A stretch of DNA of 64,000 bases from Glandiceps talaboti (taxonomy: Eukaryota; Hemichordata; Enteropneusta; Spengelidae), in assembly GCF_964340395.1 (NCBI RefSeq), contig NC_135567.1, forward strand, positions 12,010,984 through 12,074,983, written 5' to 3'. This document shows, one piece after another, positions 44,357-57,791 of the stretch. Position 1 is the first letter of the stretch. Each line of letters starts with the position of its first letter. The position numbers and the translations under genes are program-made. The notes under the pieces are model-generated. The model did not search any database and was not told the origin of the DNA. It saw only the letters and a list, made by a program, of their open reading frames with translations.

Positions 44357-45835
44357 ATGGCAACTAGCCTACATGACCAATCATCCGAAGAAATAGTTGG
44401 TTCAATTGATTCCTTTGTAACCAACCTATCCACAAATCTGTACAACAACCCGGACTTCAGTGACGTACTCTTAAAAGTTGGGGCAAAGAAGTATCATTCA
44501 CAACAGTTTCTGCTGGCCAACTTCAGTAATGTTTTCCGTACCATGTTGGTGGAAGGCCGCTGGGCAGATGCTAAGAAACATGTCATTACTTTAGAGGAGA
44601 CACCAGAATGTGTTACAGTATTTGATAGCTTTTTAGGATTTATGTATTGTGGTCAGATAGATTTAGATATTGAGAGTGTTGTACCTTTATTATCTTTAGC
44701 AGATAAATACAACGTCCATCAGATTAAGTCTTTATGTGAAGATTACATGGTTAGACAAGTCGAAACTAACAGCAATGTAAACGGGGCTTTACAGTGGTGG
44801 AAGTTTGCAGAAAGTATTAGTTTAGAGAGTTTGTCAAAAAGATGCTTTGAATCGATTTGTGAAAATTTAGATGACGCGTTAGTGTCCGGAGAGTGGGTGG
44901 GTTTACAGTTTGATCTTTTGTGTAAGCTATTAGAAACAACGGATCTGTATGTTACTGACGAGCATGAGTTATATAAGGGGTTCGTCAGGTGGATAGAGGC
45001 CAAGATGACTACACAGAATACTGACGAATACATTGCCAAGTTGTTGCCACTAATTCGCTTTCCTCATATGACACCTGAGCAGCTTGATAACGTTAAAAAG
45101 TCGCAACTTTGCATAAATAATGCCTCTAAATTTGGGCACTTTTTAAGCGAAGCAGTTAAATTCAACATAATGAATTTTTTGGCCACTGGAAAGTTCACAG
45201 GTGAAAAGTTTGAACGACGACTGTATGGATTCGATATGAAGTCACAAAATGGATTGACAACTTTAAAAATTAAGCCAGGTGATATTCTACGCAGTTTCCG
45301 TTTCGAGTTACTACGGGACGCGAAGACATGTAAATTACACACTGTATACATAAACACCAAATTGACACCACGTCAGGAACCTAGGCTTTGTCAGGGCAGT
45401 GGCTTTCTGACGATTAGTGCTGTAGAGTTTGAAGAACGAAAGAAACATCTCATCATGCATTTTATGCCACGTACACAACACAGTGATATTAAATACCGAC
45501 TCAACATCACTGTGAGAGTAAAGGAGGGTGAACAGGCCATGTTTGGGACAGTTGTTTCGCCTGGGAATGATACACAAGAGGGCGCTGTAAAGAGTGTCTT
45601 AAAATGTAATGGTATTGTAGGTGAATTCAAACCCCATGTAAACTCATTACTTTCAGTGAAATCTGATGGAGACGAACGAGGTGCGGTTGTTTCATGGTTG
45701 AAAAGAACCTACGAGCGTATAAAGAGCGAAGAGCGCTTTTTCGCTAAATATGGTAATATTCTGTGTGCGTTTCTATACTTTGGGGAACATCCCCAAAATA
45801 TGTTAATTACCACACAATTTATGGTATACAACTGA
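44357..45835 (+). CDS. BTB-BACK protein 7 (class B C-terminus)
   Basis: Predicted protein of 492 residues. MATSLHDQSSEE starts 9 nt after TTTAATTACAG. BTB at about 25-135 (FSDVLLKVGAKKYHSQQFLL), BACK at about 140-250 (YKGFVRWIEA end), then a class B C-terminus with its own middle segment (GDILRSFRFELLRDAKTCKL) followed by HLIMHFMPRTQHSDIKYRLN and AMFGTVVSPGNDTQEGAVK, ending NMLITTQFMVYN. Shorter than class A because the hydrophilic tail before ILCAFLYFGE is reduced. The 3' flank carries an inverted-repeat element shared with gene 8. Confidence 0.9.
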   Translation: MATSLHDQSSEEIVGSIDSFVTNLSTNLYNNPDFSDVLLKVGAKKYHSQQFLLANFSNVFRTMLVEGRWADAKKHVITLEETPECVTVFDSFLGFMYCGQIDLDIESVVPLLSLADKYNVHQIKSLCEDYMVRQVETNSNVNGALQWWKFAESISLESLSKRCFESICENLDDALVSGEWVGLQFDLLCKLLETTDLYVTDEHELYKGFVRWIEAKMTTQNTDEYIAKLLPLIRFPHMTPEQLDNVKKSQLCINNASKFGHFLSEAVKFNIMNFLATGKFTGEKFERRLYGFDMKSQNGLTTLKIKPGDILRSFRFELLRDAKTCKLHTVYINTKLTPRQEPRLCQGSGFLTISAVEFEERKKHLIMHFMPRTQHSDIKYRLNITVRVKEGEQAMFGTVVSPGNDTQEGAVKSVLKCNGIVGEFKPHVNSLLSVKSDGDERGAVVSWLKRTYERIKSEERFFAKYGNILCAFLYFGEHPQNMLITTQFMVYN

Positions 45836-45974
45836 CTATGATTACTAAGCCAGTTAAATATTCCTTGCCACTCCCACTAGACGAACATATTTATTCAACC
45901 TGCTACTGAGTTAGATGTGCTAGGGCACATATCTGTCTGCTTGTGATATGCATATTGTCTTGCACCCTTAGTAA

Positions 45975-46097
45975 GAGAGCCGCCATGTTGGATAGCGCAC
46001 CCAACGACCAGTTTACACATTCTACTGTCGACTGGTTTACACTCGTGTATTGGTTAATACAGCTCATGTTTTTGCTATCCAACATGGCGATGAGAGC
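45975..46097. mobile_element. Short inverted-repeat element (older copy)
   Basis: GAGAGCCGCCATGTTGGATA on the left and GCTATCCAACATGGCGATGA on the right form an imperfect inverted repeat about 120 bp apart. The copy downstream of gene 8 (51547-51666) is at the same place, so it predates the duplication. Confidence 0.65.
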
Positions 46098-46456
46098 AGT
46101 GTTTTGACAACAACATTTAATACTCTGTTATATTAGCCTTTCATAGTAAAGGAATCAAGGGAAATTGTACGAGTATTAGCATAATTAATTTACACCCAGT
46201 TTTGACGGTTTATATTTTAAAGAAGTGTATAATGGCATGTATCTTTATAATTGTCTATCCGTACGTGGTCATCGATAAGCCGATTGTCTTCATATAATAT
46301 ATTCTGAATAATTTGCCTGATGTTAGTATCAAAATGTGGATAACATTTAAGTGATCACGATATATGCTATGGATGGGGGAAGGTAATTTCCATTATTAAA
46401 GTAGAAACGTTTGTACACAATATTTAATATGGTTTCGTTTGAAATATATTAGTAAA

Positions 46457-47030
<574 letters not shown>

Positions 47031-47039
47031 AGGAGTGAT

Positions 47040-47580
47040 GTATAGAATGAGACAGATAGGAAGTCGTTGCCATGGTTAATATTTCATTCGTTTATTTGCT
47101 AGCCAAACTGCCTGTAGACTCACTTATCAATTTGCTCATATGTCTCATCCAAGCGGAATTTTTCCATTTTGTTATACATATATATGTGCCTACCTTCAGG
47201 GTGTGTTTTCTACCTAGCTCTTTCGTATCAAATAAGCACAGGAAGTGTACTTTCCAACTGTAGAGTCTTCATCTTAAACGGGGTAAGGGGAGGAGACATT
47301 ATGACATCCACTGTGCAAACCCTAAGCTAACTTCGTCATGCTAATTCTCTGTCTGATATTTTTTACGTCGGCCGTTATAAGATATTTGAATTAGCAACCC
47401 TTCGTGAAAAGTTTGTTCTAACATTTCGGCTCATCATACGTTGTATGCGCTGTCGATCAGGTGGTATTGATTATTGATCGAAATGGGTCTATACATAGAG
47501 ATGATCAGTATTGGCCACAAAACCCTATCAAAGCTGTCCAAACCCCTCCCCCATCGAACACATGCTCATATTCACGCACA
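47040..47580. other. Intergenic between genes 7 and 8
   Basis: GTCGTTGCCATGGTTAATAT to TCACTTATCAATTTGCTCAT is duplicated at 52653-52730. No coding signal. Confidence 0.5.
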
Positions 47581-47636
47581 CTACATACATACATACATAC
47601 ATACATACATACATACATACATACATACATACATAC
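47581..47636. repeat. (CATA)n microsatellite
   Basis: 14 CATA units, followed by TTTGCTCTGAAACACTACCC, which also follows the CATA array at 24943-24993. Confidence 0.95.
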
Positions 47637-47714
47637 TTTGCTCTGAAACACTACCCAAAAGATGACTACACCGGATATCATTAATTTGTATGAATAAGGG
47701 CAGGGACTCTGTGA

Positions 47715-47890
47715 CATAGTAAACGGTAGGTGTGTCGCTATAGCAACGACCTACACCCTATGTCCCGCCTGTGACGTCGTGATCACCAAAACGAAAGCGA
47801 TCAACGCTTACAACAACATCAGTTCTGCTTTTTGTGTAGAGAACAACATTACAGACGGTGGTTTCATTTCACTCCTGTGTCTTATAAAAG
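47715..47890 (+). promoter_or_regulatory. Noncoding exon 1 block of the 49920 BTB gene
   Basis: GGTAGGTGTGTCGCTATAGC, CCTGTGACGTCGTGATCACC, AAAACGAAAGCGATCAACGC and CTTATAAAAG|GTAAGTGAAAG. Most similar to the exon 1 of the 27990 gene. Confidence 0.65.
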
Positions 47891-48936
47891 GTAAGTGAAA
47901 GAAAATTATCAACGTCTACTATTAAACACACACGGTAGTGTTAAAGCACCGTCCGATTTTCCATCAAGTTCAAAATGATCAGGCGACTAGATGTCTAGTA
48001 GAAGAATTATTCAAGTTGTTTACGAGGGACAGTATCAAACTGTAGGACTTTAAGTTAATTTTACCAGTAACTGACTTATGATCAGGCGACTAGATATAAT
48101 AGGGGAATTATTCAAGTTGTTTACGTGAGACAGTATCAAACTGTCGGACTTTAAGTTAATTTTACCAGTAACTGACTTCTAGGTGAGATCGCCGAATTAG
48201 CTGCGTGAAGTCGTGGGTCTGTGAGAGTCTTGACAACCATACATTTTTTACTGCTACCTTGAATATAACGTATATAGGAGCTTTCATTGTATTCTATCAA
48301 TGGTATGTTCTCACTGCAACAGTTGGACTCCAAACACAACAGCATATTTTCCTCTTGTGTAAGGGTATGGCGTTACAAGAATTCTGATTTTTAGAAATTT
48401 GTTGAGCAAAAGACGCCCAAAAGCCGTAGATTTTGACGTATTGCTTTTAGTCGTCAGACTGGCAGCTTTACCCCTTGTCGATCAGATGGTATTGAAACTC
48501 CCTTTCTTTACGTGTAATGTTATTTTTTATGAGGTATTTTTATTGCTCCGAATTAGTTAATTTTTAACTTAAATAATCGATTGACCACAGACTGAGTGAA
48601 CTCGTGGGTCTGTGGCTGACCTTAGTACCTTATGATGGCGTTATCAACATTTGTTTAAATCAATCCTGATTGTATCCAACAGGAGAGGTGGTACTTGTAC
48701 TGGTACATTTCCCTGTTGTTACGCATCATTACCGAAACCATACAGATACTAACTGTAGCAAATAACAGACTGAGGTACGTATGTAAGACCACGATGATTT
48801 AGCACATATTGCCTTGTCATGTTTTAACAATCATATAGGCCGACTGGGTAACAGTATTGGAAACATGTTTAGCTTTGTATTAATATATACCAAATAGGTT
48901 ATTTATACCTCCCATAAGAGGAGGTTATGTTATGCT

Positions 48937-49011
<75 letters not shown>

Positions 49012-49910
49012 GCCCTTGTGTGCCTGTCTGTGGCCACGATACCTTAAAAACTACTGCATCGTTTTAATAAAACTCGCTACACTACTGTCATAATGAAAAT
49101 GAACATATGAACAAGTTCATATGACCTATAATAGTTAGTTGATTTAGCTCAAAGTTTTAATGAATAATTTGTATAATTAATTACTTTTGATCATTTTGCT
49201 TATAAATTGGGCTCCATCCAGCTGTCAATCCATCTGTCTGTCCATCTGTCCGTGCATCCGGAGCTATTTCTTGGACATTCATCGACCAATTTCTTTCAAA
49301 CTTAGTAAATAGATAATGAAATATGACTTACAAATATATGTCAATTTGCTTTGGGGTATGATGCAATCTAGTCAACGAAGAGCCATTTTGATTTGCTAAC
49401 ATGTCATTAGCCATTATTTGGTCATATTTGAATTGACTTGGTTCAGTTCTAAGACAAGACCAATGAACTACTCCATATATCCGATTGCCTTGATATTTGG
49501 AGGGGACATTTCTCCAGGTGTGTAGATGAGAAATTGTTCAAATGAAAATGATTGCACCAGAGATGTGCGTTTTGGGTAATAAAAAAAAAGGTGATTTCTG
49601 GTGTGTGAAAATGCTATAATTCAGCTTAGAAATGAAAGGTTCTTGATTTATTGATGCGATTTTGTAAATCTTTTATGGGAAACTTCGCATCTCAATGTCA
49701 ATGTTATCACGATTAGCCTCTGTTTGAGGTTGCTTGGAAACTCTGCTTTTAGCACAGCTGAATTAAATCATGGGCACTGTCTAAGATTAAAACAGGTTCA
49801 TTCATGCTATAAGAAAACGGCAAATATCACAGGAAGCGCGTAATTTGAATATAACGACTTGTACAATTATGATACATTCTTATAATGTCGAACATTTTGT
49901 TTAATTACAG
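47891..49910 (+). other. Intron 1 of the 49920 gene
   Basis: From GTAAGTG to TTTAATTACAG. It holds a local duplication near 47968-48170 (CAGGCGACTAGAT units) and a CTGT array (48938-49012). Long stretches match the intron of the 27990 gene. Confidence 0.6.
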
Positions 49911-49919
49911 TTCAAAGCA

Positions 49920-51404
49920 ATGGCAACCAGCACTTATGACCAATCATCCCAAGAAACAGTTGGTTCAATTGAATCTTTTGTAACCGACCTATCCACAAAT
50001 CTATTCAACAACTCTGACCTCAGTGACATAGAGTTGAAAGTGGGAGCAAAGGTGTACCACGCACACAGATTTCTGCTGGCCAGCTTTAGTGATGTTTTCC
50101 GCACCATGTTGGTAGAAGGCCGCTGGGTTGATGCTAATACACCTGACGTTACTTTAGAGGAGACACCAGAATGTGTTAAAGTATTTGAGAGATTTTTAAG
50201 ATTCATGTATTGTGGTCAGATAGATTTAGATATTGAAAGTGTTGTACCTTTATTATCTTTAGCAGATAAATACAACGTTCATCAGATTAAGTCTTTATGT
50301 GAAGATTACATGATTAGACAAGTCGAAAACAACAGCAATGTAAACGCGGCTTTACAGTGGTGGAAGTTTGCAGAAAGTTTTAGTTTAGGAAGTTTGTCCA
50401 AAAGTTGCTTTGAATTGATTTGTGAAAATTTAGATGAGGCGTTAGTGTCTGGAGAGTGGGTGGGATTACACTTTAATTATTTGTGTAAGCTATTAGAAAC
50501 AACGGATCTGTATGTTACTGACGAGTATGAGTTATATAAGGGGGTTGCTAAGTGGATAGAGGCCAAGATGGCTACACAGAATACTGACGAATACATTGCC
50601 AAGTTGTTGCCACTAATTCGTTTTCCTCATATGACACCTGAGCAGCTTGATAACGTTAACAAGTCGCAACTTTGCAAAAATAATACCTCTAAATTTGAGC
50701 ACTTTTTAAGCGAAGCGGTTGAATTCCACAGAATGAGTTGTTCATCCATTGTAAAGTTTACAGATGTAAAGTTCGAACGACGAATGTACAGATTCGAGTC
50801 ACAAAATGGATTGACAACATTAAACATTAGGCCTAGTGATATGTTACACAGTTTACATTTCGAGTTACTACGGGATGCGAGGAACGAGAAGGGGACATGT
50901 ACATCACACACTGTATACGTAAACATCAAATTGACACCACGTCGGTACCCCAGGCTTCGTCGGGTCGGTTGCTTTGTGACGATTAGTACTGTAGACTTTG
51001 AAAATCGAAAGAAACATCTCATCATGCATTTTATGCCACGTGCACAGTACAGTGGTATGAAATACCGACTCATCATCACTTTGAGAGTAAAGGAGAATGA
51101 ACAGGCCATGTTTTGGATAGTTCTTTCACCTGGGAATGATACACAAGAGGGCACTGTAAAGAGTGTCTTAAAATGTAGTGGTATTGTAGGTGAATTCAAA
51201 CCCCATGTAACCTCATTACGTTCAGTAAAATCTGATGGAGACGAACGAGGTGTGGTTGCATCATGGTTGAAAAGAACCTACGAGCGTATGGAAGAAGAAA
51301 AGCACTTTTTCGCTGGAGATGCTAATATTCTGTGTGCGTTTCTATACTTAGGGGAACATCCCCAAAATATGTCAATCACCACACAATTTATGGTATACAA
51401 CTAA
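49920..51404 (+). CDS. BTB-BACK protein 8, mosaic (class B C-terminus)
   Basis: Predicted protein of 494 residues. MATSTYDQSSQETVGS starts 9 nt after TTTAATTACAG. The N-terminal 40 residues and the upstream intron match gene 4 (SSQETVGSIESFVT, NLFNNSDLSD). The BTB core has the gene 2/5 variant (KVYHAHRFLL, PDVTLEETPECV). From late BACK on it matches gene 7 (LSEAVEFHRM, then YRLIITLRVKENEQAMF, ending NMSITTQFMVYN), as does the 3' flank. Domains are BTB at about 25-135, BACK at about 140-250, then the C-terminal region. An intact frame despite its mixed origin. Confidence 0.9.
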   Translation: MATSTYDQSSQETVGSIESFVTDLSTNLFNNSDLSDIELKVGAKVYHAHRFLLASFSDVFRTMLVEGRWVDANTPDVTLEETPECVKVFERFLRFMYCGQIDLDIESVVPLLSLADKYNVHQIKSLCEDYMIRQVENNSNVNAALQWWKFAESFSLGSLSKSCFELICENLDEALVSGEWVGLHFNYLCKLLETTDLYVTDEYELYKGVAKWIEAKMATQNTDEYIAKLLPLIRFPHMTPEQLDNVNKSQLCKNNTSKFEHFLSEAVEFHRMSCSSIVKFTDVKFERRMYRFESQNGLTTLNIRPSDMLHSLHFELLRDARNEKGTCTSHTVYVNIKLTPRRYPRLRRVGCFVTISTVDFENRKKHLIMHFMPRAQYSGMKYRLIITLRVKENEQAMFWIVLSPGNDTQEGTVKSVLKCSGIVGEFKPHVTSLRSVKSDGDERGVVASWLKRTYERMEEEKHFFAGDANILCAFLYLGEHPQNMSITTQFMVYN

Positions 51405-51546
51405 CTAGGATTACTAAGCCATTTAATTTTCCCTTGCCACTCCCACTAGACGAACATATTTATTCAACCTGTTAATACTGAGTTACACGTGCGAGGGCAC
51501 ATATTTGTCTGCTTGTGATATGCATATTGTCTTGAACCCTTAGTTA

Positions 51547-51666
51547 GAGAGCCGCCATTTTGTATAGCGCACCCAACGACCAGTTTACACATTCTACTGT
51601 TAATTGGTTTACACTCGCGTATTGGTTAATACAGCTCATGTTTTGCTATCCAATATGGCGGCTCTC
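51547..51666. mobile_element. 120-bp MITE-like inverted-repeat element
   Basis: GAGAGCCGCCATTTTGTATA at 51547 and its near-complement GCTATCCAATATGGCGGCTC ending at 51666 form 22-bp terminal inverted repeats with two mismatches. No coding capacity. Class not identified. Confidence 0.72.
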
Positions 51667-52049
51667 AGAGAGCATATGATGAAGGCAGTGTTTTTACAAC
51701 AACATTTAATACTCTGTTTTATTAGCCTTTCATAGTAAAGGAATCAAGGGAAATTGCACGAGTATTAGCATAAGTAATTTACACCCTGTTTTGATGGTTT
51801 ATATTTTCAAGAAGTATATAATGGCATCTATCTTTATGATTGTCTATCAGTACGCGGTCATTGATAAGCCGAGGGTCTGAATATAATGTATTCTGAATAA
51901 TTTGCCTGATGTTAGTATCAAAATGTGAATAACATTTAAGTGATCACGAAATATGGTATGGATGGGGGAAGGTAATTTCCATTATTAAAGTAGAAACGTT
52001 TGTACACAATATTTAATATATGGTTTCGTTTGAAATATGTTAGTAAATG

Positions 52050-52306
52050 CATGTATGTATGTATGTATGTATGTATGTATGTATGTATGTATGTATGTAT
52101 GTATGTATGTATGTATGTATGTATGTATGTATGTATGTATGCACTTATGTATGTGCATAAACGTTCGTATGTACGTATGTATGTATGTATGTATGTATGT
52201 ATGTATGTATGTATGTATGTATGTATATGGATAAATCTATGTTTGTGTGAGCGTGAGTACACACATACATACATACATACATACATACATACATACATAC
52301 ATACAT
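52050..52306. repeat. (GTAT)n and (CATA)n arrays
   Basis: A GTAT array with one irregular break (52141-52175), then CATA units. The following AACTGTTTGCTGGTGTATTT also follows the array at 7820, linking this flank to the left end of the BTB cluster. Confidence 0.95.
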
Positions 52307-52377
52307 CATGAACTGTTTGCTGGTGTATTTGATTGCCAGTTGTCAATGACAGGCACACTGGCTGACCAAAGAATATC

Positions 52378-52630
<253 letters not shown>

Positions 52631-52739
52631 GTATAGAATGAGACAGAAAGGAAGTCGTTGCCATGGTTAATATTTCATTCATTTATTTGCTAGCCAAACT
52701 GTCCACAGTCTCACTTATCAATTTGCTCATATGTGTCAT

Positions 52740-53675
52740 GAAAATAAGCATTTTGCCACCCAAACAACATTTAAAAAATGCAAAAGAATGTATTTTAAAT
52801 TCTTGTCTACAGCATAAAGAAATCACACATATTTTTTTTCAGTTCATTTAATTTGTACAATACCTGTAAAAAGGATGTCCCGCAATAGTGTTACATCGTT
52901 AGACAAAGTCGATAATGTTCCTCAAGATGTTAAGATTTAATAAAAACTTCAACAGTGACATCTTTCTACCATGCACGAGCAAAGTTGGAAAAAAATGGAA
53001 TATATACTCTGGTCATTCTACGTCACATAACGCACGCCTATGTCACAACAACGTGTGTAGATACGTCACTGGTTATGTTGTGTTCGTAATATGAGTCAAA
53101 ACGCTCAAAATGTCCATTATTTTCCACGATTTGTTTTATATTACTGACAGTGGTGTAATTATATCATTCCCCAATATTTATTTTCATTCAGCTGGAAAAT
53201 ACTCATTACCCATAAAGGGTTGTAACTACTCGTCAAGTGACTCGTGGTGATTAGGGCCCCTTAGGTCACTCGGTTTTTTTCTTGGCTAAATGAAGAGAAG
53301 TAGTGGGGAATAATACCTAATTACAATTTGTGAAAACCTGGGGAGTCCAATGAAGTTGAAATTAACTGATGTGTTGAGAATAACCATTCAAAGATCTGAA
53401 TAATTAAACAAATAGAAATGGTCGAAATATATTTTTGATAAAACGGTTCTTATCAACAGCGATTATATTGCCCAAACTTTACAGTTGTGCTACAACGTCA
53501 TTCATTCATTGTTCTCATTATCTCCTAAACCAAATATTCACACCATTCTCTGTTTGCAGTTTGGTTGATTTTCATTCTAGCTGTCATCTCTACATTCATT
53601 CACAGAGATCAATTATCAATACAGATCAGCATATAATATTTTATATTTTGTTTTTTCTTATCACGAAATCTTCAC
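52740..53675. other. Convergent spacer between the BTB array and the receptor gene
   Basis: No gene supported. Near 53040-53140 is the reverse complement of the block in the BTB 3' flanks (30120-30230), so it carries an inverted copy of array DNA. It probably includes the receptor 3'UTR, but no clear polyadenylation signal could be assigned. Confidence 0.45.
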
Positions 53676-53776
53676 CTACATCAAATATTCCATTTTACTT
53701 TTATCTAGCGTGTCATCTGGATTATCAACGATATCAGGGTTTTGTACAAAGGTAGAAAATGTCGTTTCCTCATCAC
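53676..53776 (-). CDS. Receptor terminal exon: acidic C-terminus and stop
   Basis: After the acceptor CTTTCTATTTTCAG it reads DEETTFSTFVQNPDIVDNPD, then DTLDKSKMEYLM and TAG (plus-strand CTA at 53676). The phase matches the preceding exon exactly (G|GT). Too short to appear as an open frame. Confidence 0.78.
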
Positions 53777-53996
53777 CTGAAAATAGAAAGCATTGACCAG
53801 AAATCAATAAATGATATTGTAATAATGAAATATTATATTCAATTTGAAAGTTATATATTAATTATTTTGAGCCCGGTTTGTAGATGTATAAATTTAAACC
53901 AACTGACTGACTGACTGACTAACTGACTGACAGACCGACCGACCGACCGATCAATCGATCGATCGATCGATCGATCGATCGATTGATTGATTGATA

Positions 53997-54072
<76 letters not shown>

Positions 54073-57000
54073 GCTCGGTCAATCGATGGATATACATATG
54101 TGCATACGTACATAGATATATAGATACATACATGCATGCATGCATACATACATACATACATACATACATACATACATACATACATACATACATACATACA
54201 TACGGACAGACGGACAGACAGACCGACAGACATGAACAGACAGAGAAATGTAGAAATAGAGACAGTGAAACAGAGAGGACTTGGTAAGAGATGACAATAT
54301 GATATAAGACAGACTTTCTGAACAAATGACATACCTCCAATATAACTATTACCACGTGACTGTGATGGTGCAGCGTCATACTGGAATGATCCCCTTGATA
54401 CCTCAAATGACGACAGTCTAACAGGAAATGACGTCATATAAAAGTCAATAAGTGAGCTATATGATTGTTAACAATATGGTTGCCACTATTATATTACAGG
54501 ATGTACTCAGATGTTATTTCATATTACATTCATCCTAAAATGGTATGCCAATACAAAAACGACAATTGTTATCATAAACAATTTTATATCGTTACCTTTT
54601 TGCAGAACCAGTTTTCTTCTTCTTTGCAAGGACGCCCCCATACGTTAGGATTAGTGCAATCGCTATAATTATGATAATGAGGAAAGCAGTGACGGCTGCT
54701 ATGACTATTATCCAGTAATTTGATTGGCTAGAACCTCCATTGTCATAATTTCGGTCAGGTATAGGGGGCAGCATTGACGTTTGTAGATCTGAAATCAAAG
54801 TGAAAATAAATTTGAGATCATCAAATATATGTTCATCTTTGAAGTAAATACAACTTTTGAAATGAAACAAAAGGAAACAAACAATAAAGCACAACAAAGC
54901 CCTGAGCCACACACTGAACAATGCATGGCATGGCACGACCAAACACAACACAACACAACACAACACAACACAACACAACACAACACAACACAGCACAGCA
55001 CAGCACAGTGCAACGCAACACAACGCAACGCAACACAACACAACGCAACACAACACTACACAACGCAATACACACACACAATATGGCAATATAACACAAA
55101 TTTGCGGAAGCATCCCCAATCGCAGGGGAAGTGCCTCCCCTAGTTGGCTATACATTTATATATGCCCCCCTTCAGGGTTTGTTTTCTACCTCGTAATGTA
55201 ATGACATTCTTTTTACATACAGCATTATAAATCTTCTACCAAACCCCGAGGGGCCATGATCGTCACCCTCAAGTGACATTCACTACCAGGCAACTAGCTG
55301 TAATTGGAAATAAATGAATAAATAAATAATCTATGAAATATAAATTGGCAAAATTAGCTTACCTTGACAGACTCCAATCACAGGATCACATCGACAAGAT
55401 TTACAGCATTGACATATACTATTACATCCTTGTCCGTAAAATCCACTAGGACACGTCTCATTGCAACTGAAATACAAGCAAAATTACAAGGCTTTTTAGT
55501 CTTATCTCAATAAAAAAACGTTCATAAAAACTTGTAAATTCCTACAACTTTTTTTTCATCGTCAAGCTGACGACATTTATACATATTTTGCACTGTCGTC
55601 TGAGTCATAAATTAACTTCATTTAACTAAAAAACTCATTATATTTTATTTTCTGATTGTACAATCCCATCAAAGAATATGGTTACTTTGTTGAATTAAAA
55701 GTGTTATAAAAGTCTGCCTGTTAAAGGGTGTAAAATGCCGTGCTTTCATTCACTTTCACTTATCAGGTAGGAACTGGTATGATGATAACTTAGGCGGAAG
55801 TGACGTATTTACCTAGGCAACTTCCGTTGAACATGTTGTCGACTGTTTCTATTGTTATTGTATGATAACACTTGCAGTCAATGATACCTTAAACAGAATT
55901 TGCCTTGCAAGGCCTACACGTCACTTCCGCCTAAGTTCTTGTGGATGCTAGATCTGATGTGATAAGTGAATGAAAACAAAGCATTTTATATTGTTGAACA
56001 GCCAGGTTTTTGCTAAACATAGTGAATTTACAAGGTATTATCCTATAACTGTGTCGAATAGGGAACTTGCAATCCAGACTGAGCATGTTCAGACGCAAAG
56101 GACTATGGGATTATCTGTGGTTATCGTAATACCTAATCTGTAGCTACTAATCAAATTAACCTCCCACAATGGTCAGGGTAAATATGAATTGATTATTTAT
56201 CGTTACAAACAATGTATCAACACCGTTTACAATACTAATTGATTAGTATTTATTATCACATTTCCCATGATGCAACATTCAACAAGCGGGTTTGCAAGTT
56301 CCCTATTCTCAACAAAAGTGTATTTCACCAATTAAGAATGTAATACAACTGTCAGATAATTCCAATATTTGATGACTGAAAGAATCCTTCTGATGTGACC
56401 CCAGTGGCAGTGGAGTCATCACGAAACTCCAATATATTGCATATTCTCTGTTACCTATAAATTAGTCTGTAACATAATAAATGACCAAAATACTCCCAAT
56501 GCAAGTTCATCATTTTTTGAAAATACTCAATGGTTACTATAGTATGACTTACAATTTTCCTGTAATTCCAGGTGGACATTCTGGACAGCTTCCAGTCACG
56601 TGATCACATAAAATGTCATCCCGGCATTTAGGACATTGTTCTGTACAGTTGTTTCCATAGTAACCAGGATCACATTGCTGGTCACAATGAGTATTTTGCC
56701 AGCCAGGTAAACAAATACATCCATCTATATGGTGGCAAGTACGAGAGTGCTGGCAATCACATTTCTGTTTACATTGGCTACCAGAGTAACCAGTCGGGCA
56801 TTTCTCAGAGCAGTTTTCCCCTTTCCATCCGGGCAAACAATCACAACCAGACACGTGATGACAAACTCCTCCATTCTTACATGTGCACCGTTGCTCACAC
56901 TCGTTCCCATAGTAACCAGGCCGACATATCTTATTGCACAGTTTCCCTCGATATCCAGGGTCGCAATCACAATGTCCAGTCACGTGATCACAATTGGAAT

Positions 57001-57534
57001 AATTACTACACATACAATGTTCACTGCAATCTATCCCATAATATCCTTCATTACAAGGTTCGTGGCATTGCAGTCCCTTCCATCCAGGTTGGCAGATGCA
57101 CGAACCGTTGAAACGATCACAAGCTGCTTCGTTGACACACGTACAATTGTTATCACAGTTAGGTCCGTACTTGTCAAGGTCACACGGCACCTCACATAAC
57201 TTCCCTGTCCATCCCTCTGTACAATTGCATGTACCGGTCACAGGATCACAAGTGCTATTATGTTCACAGGTGCAAATATGTTGACAGAAATGACCATATG
57301 TACCGGCTGGACAATCTAACAATAAATAGATATAGAGAGATCGATACAATAATTATTGACTATCAATGCATTATATGATTAAAGTGGCCATAGGGAGGAT
57401 TGTTTTTGTGGGTTTTTTTAGGGGTGGGGGTGAGAGGGGGGTTAATTTATTCTTTGTAACTTAATAAATTACAAAAGATAAATAAATAAGTAAACTTTTT
57501 GTTATTGTATGTAAAATTTGTTACAAACATGATG

Positions 57535-57566
<32 letters not shown>

Positions 57567-57575
57567 CACATAGGC

Positions 57576-57619
<44 letters not shown>

Positions 57620-57696
57620 GGACGGACGGACGGACGGACGGACGGACGGACGGACGGACGGACGGACGGACGGACGGACGGACGGACGGACGGACG

Positions 57697-57791
<95 letters not shown>

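Noticed and set aside
53435-53755. 106-codon plus-strand frame as a gene
   Set aside because: No recognisable domain; it overlaps the receptor terminal exon on the other strand, which is supported by phase and splice sites.
56729-57199. Plus-strand frames across the EGF exons (also 58080-58472, 59238-59675, 62274-62687)
   Set aside because: Shadows of the minus-strand EGF exons, which have matching splice sites and the Cys pattern.
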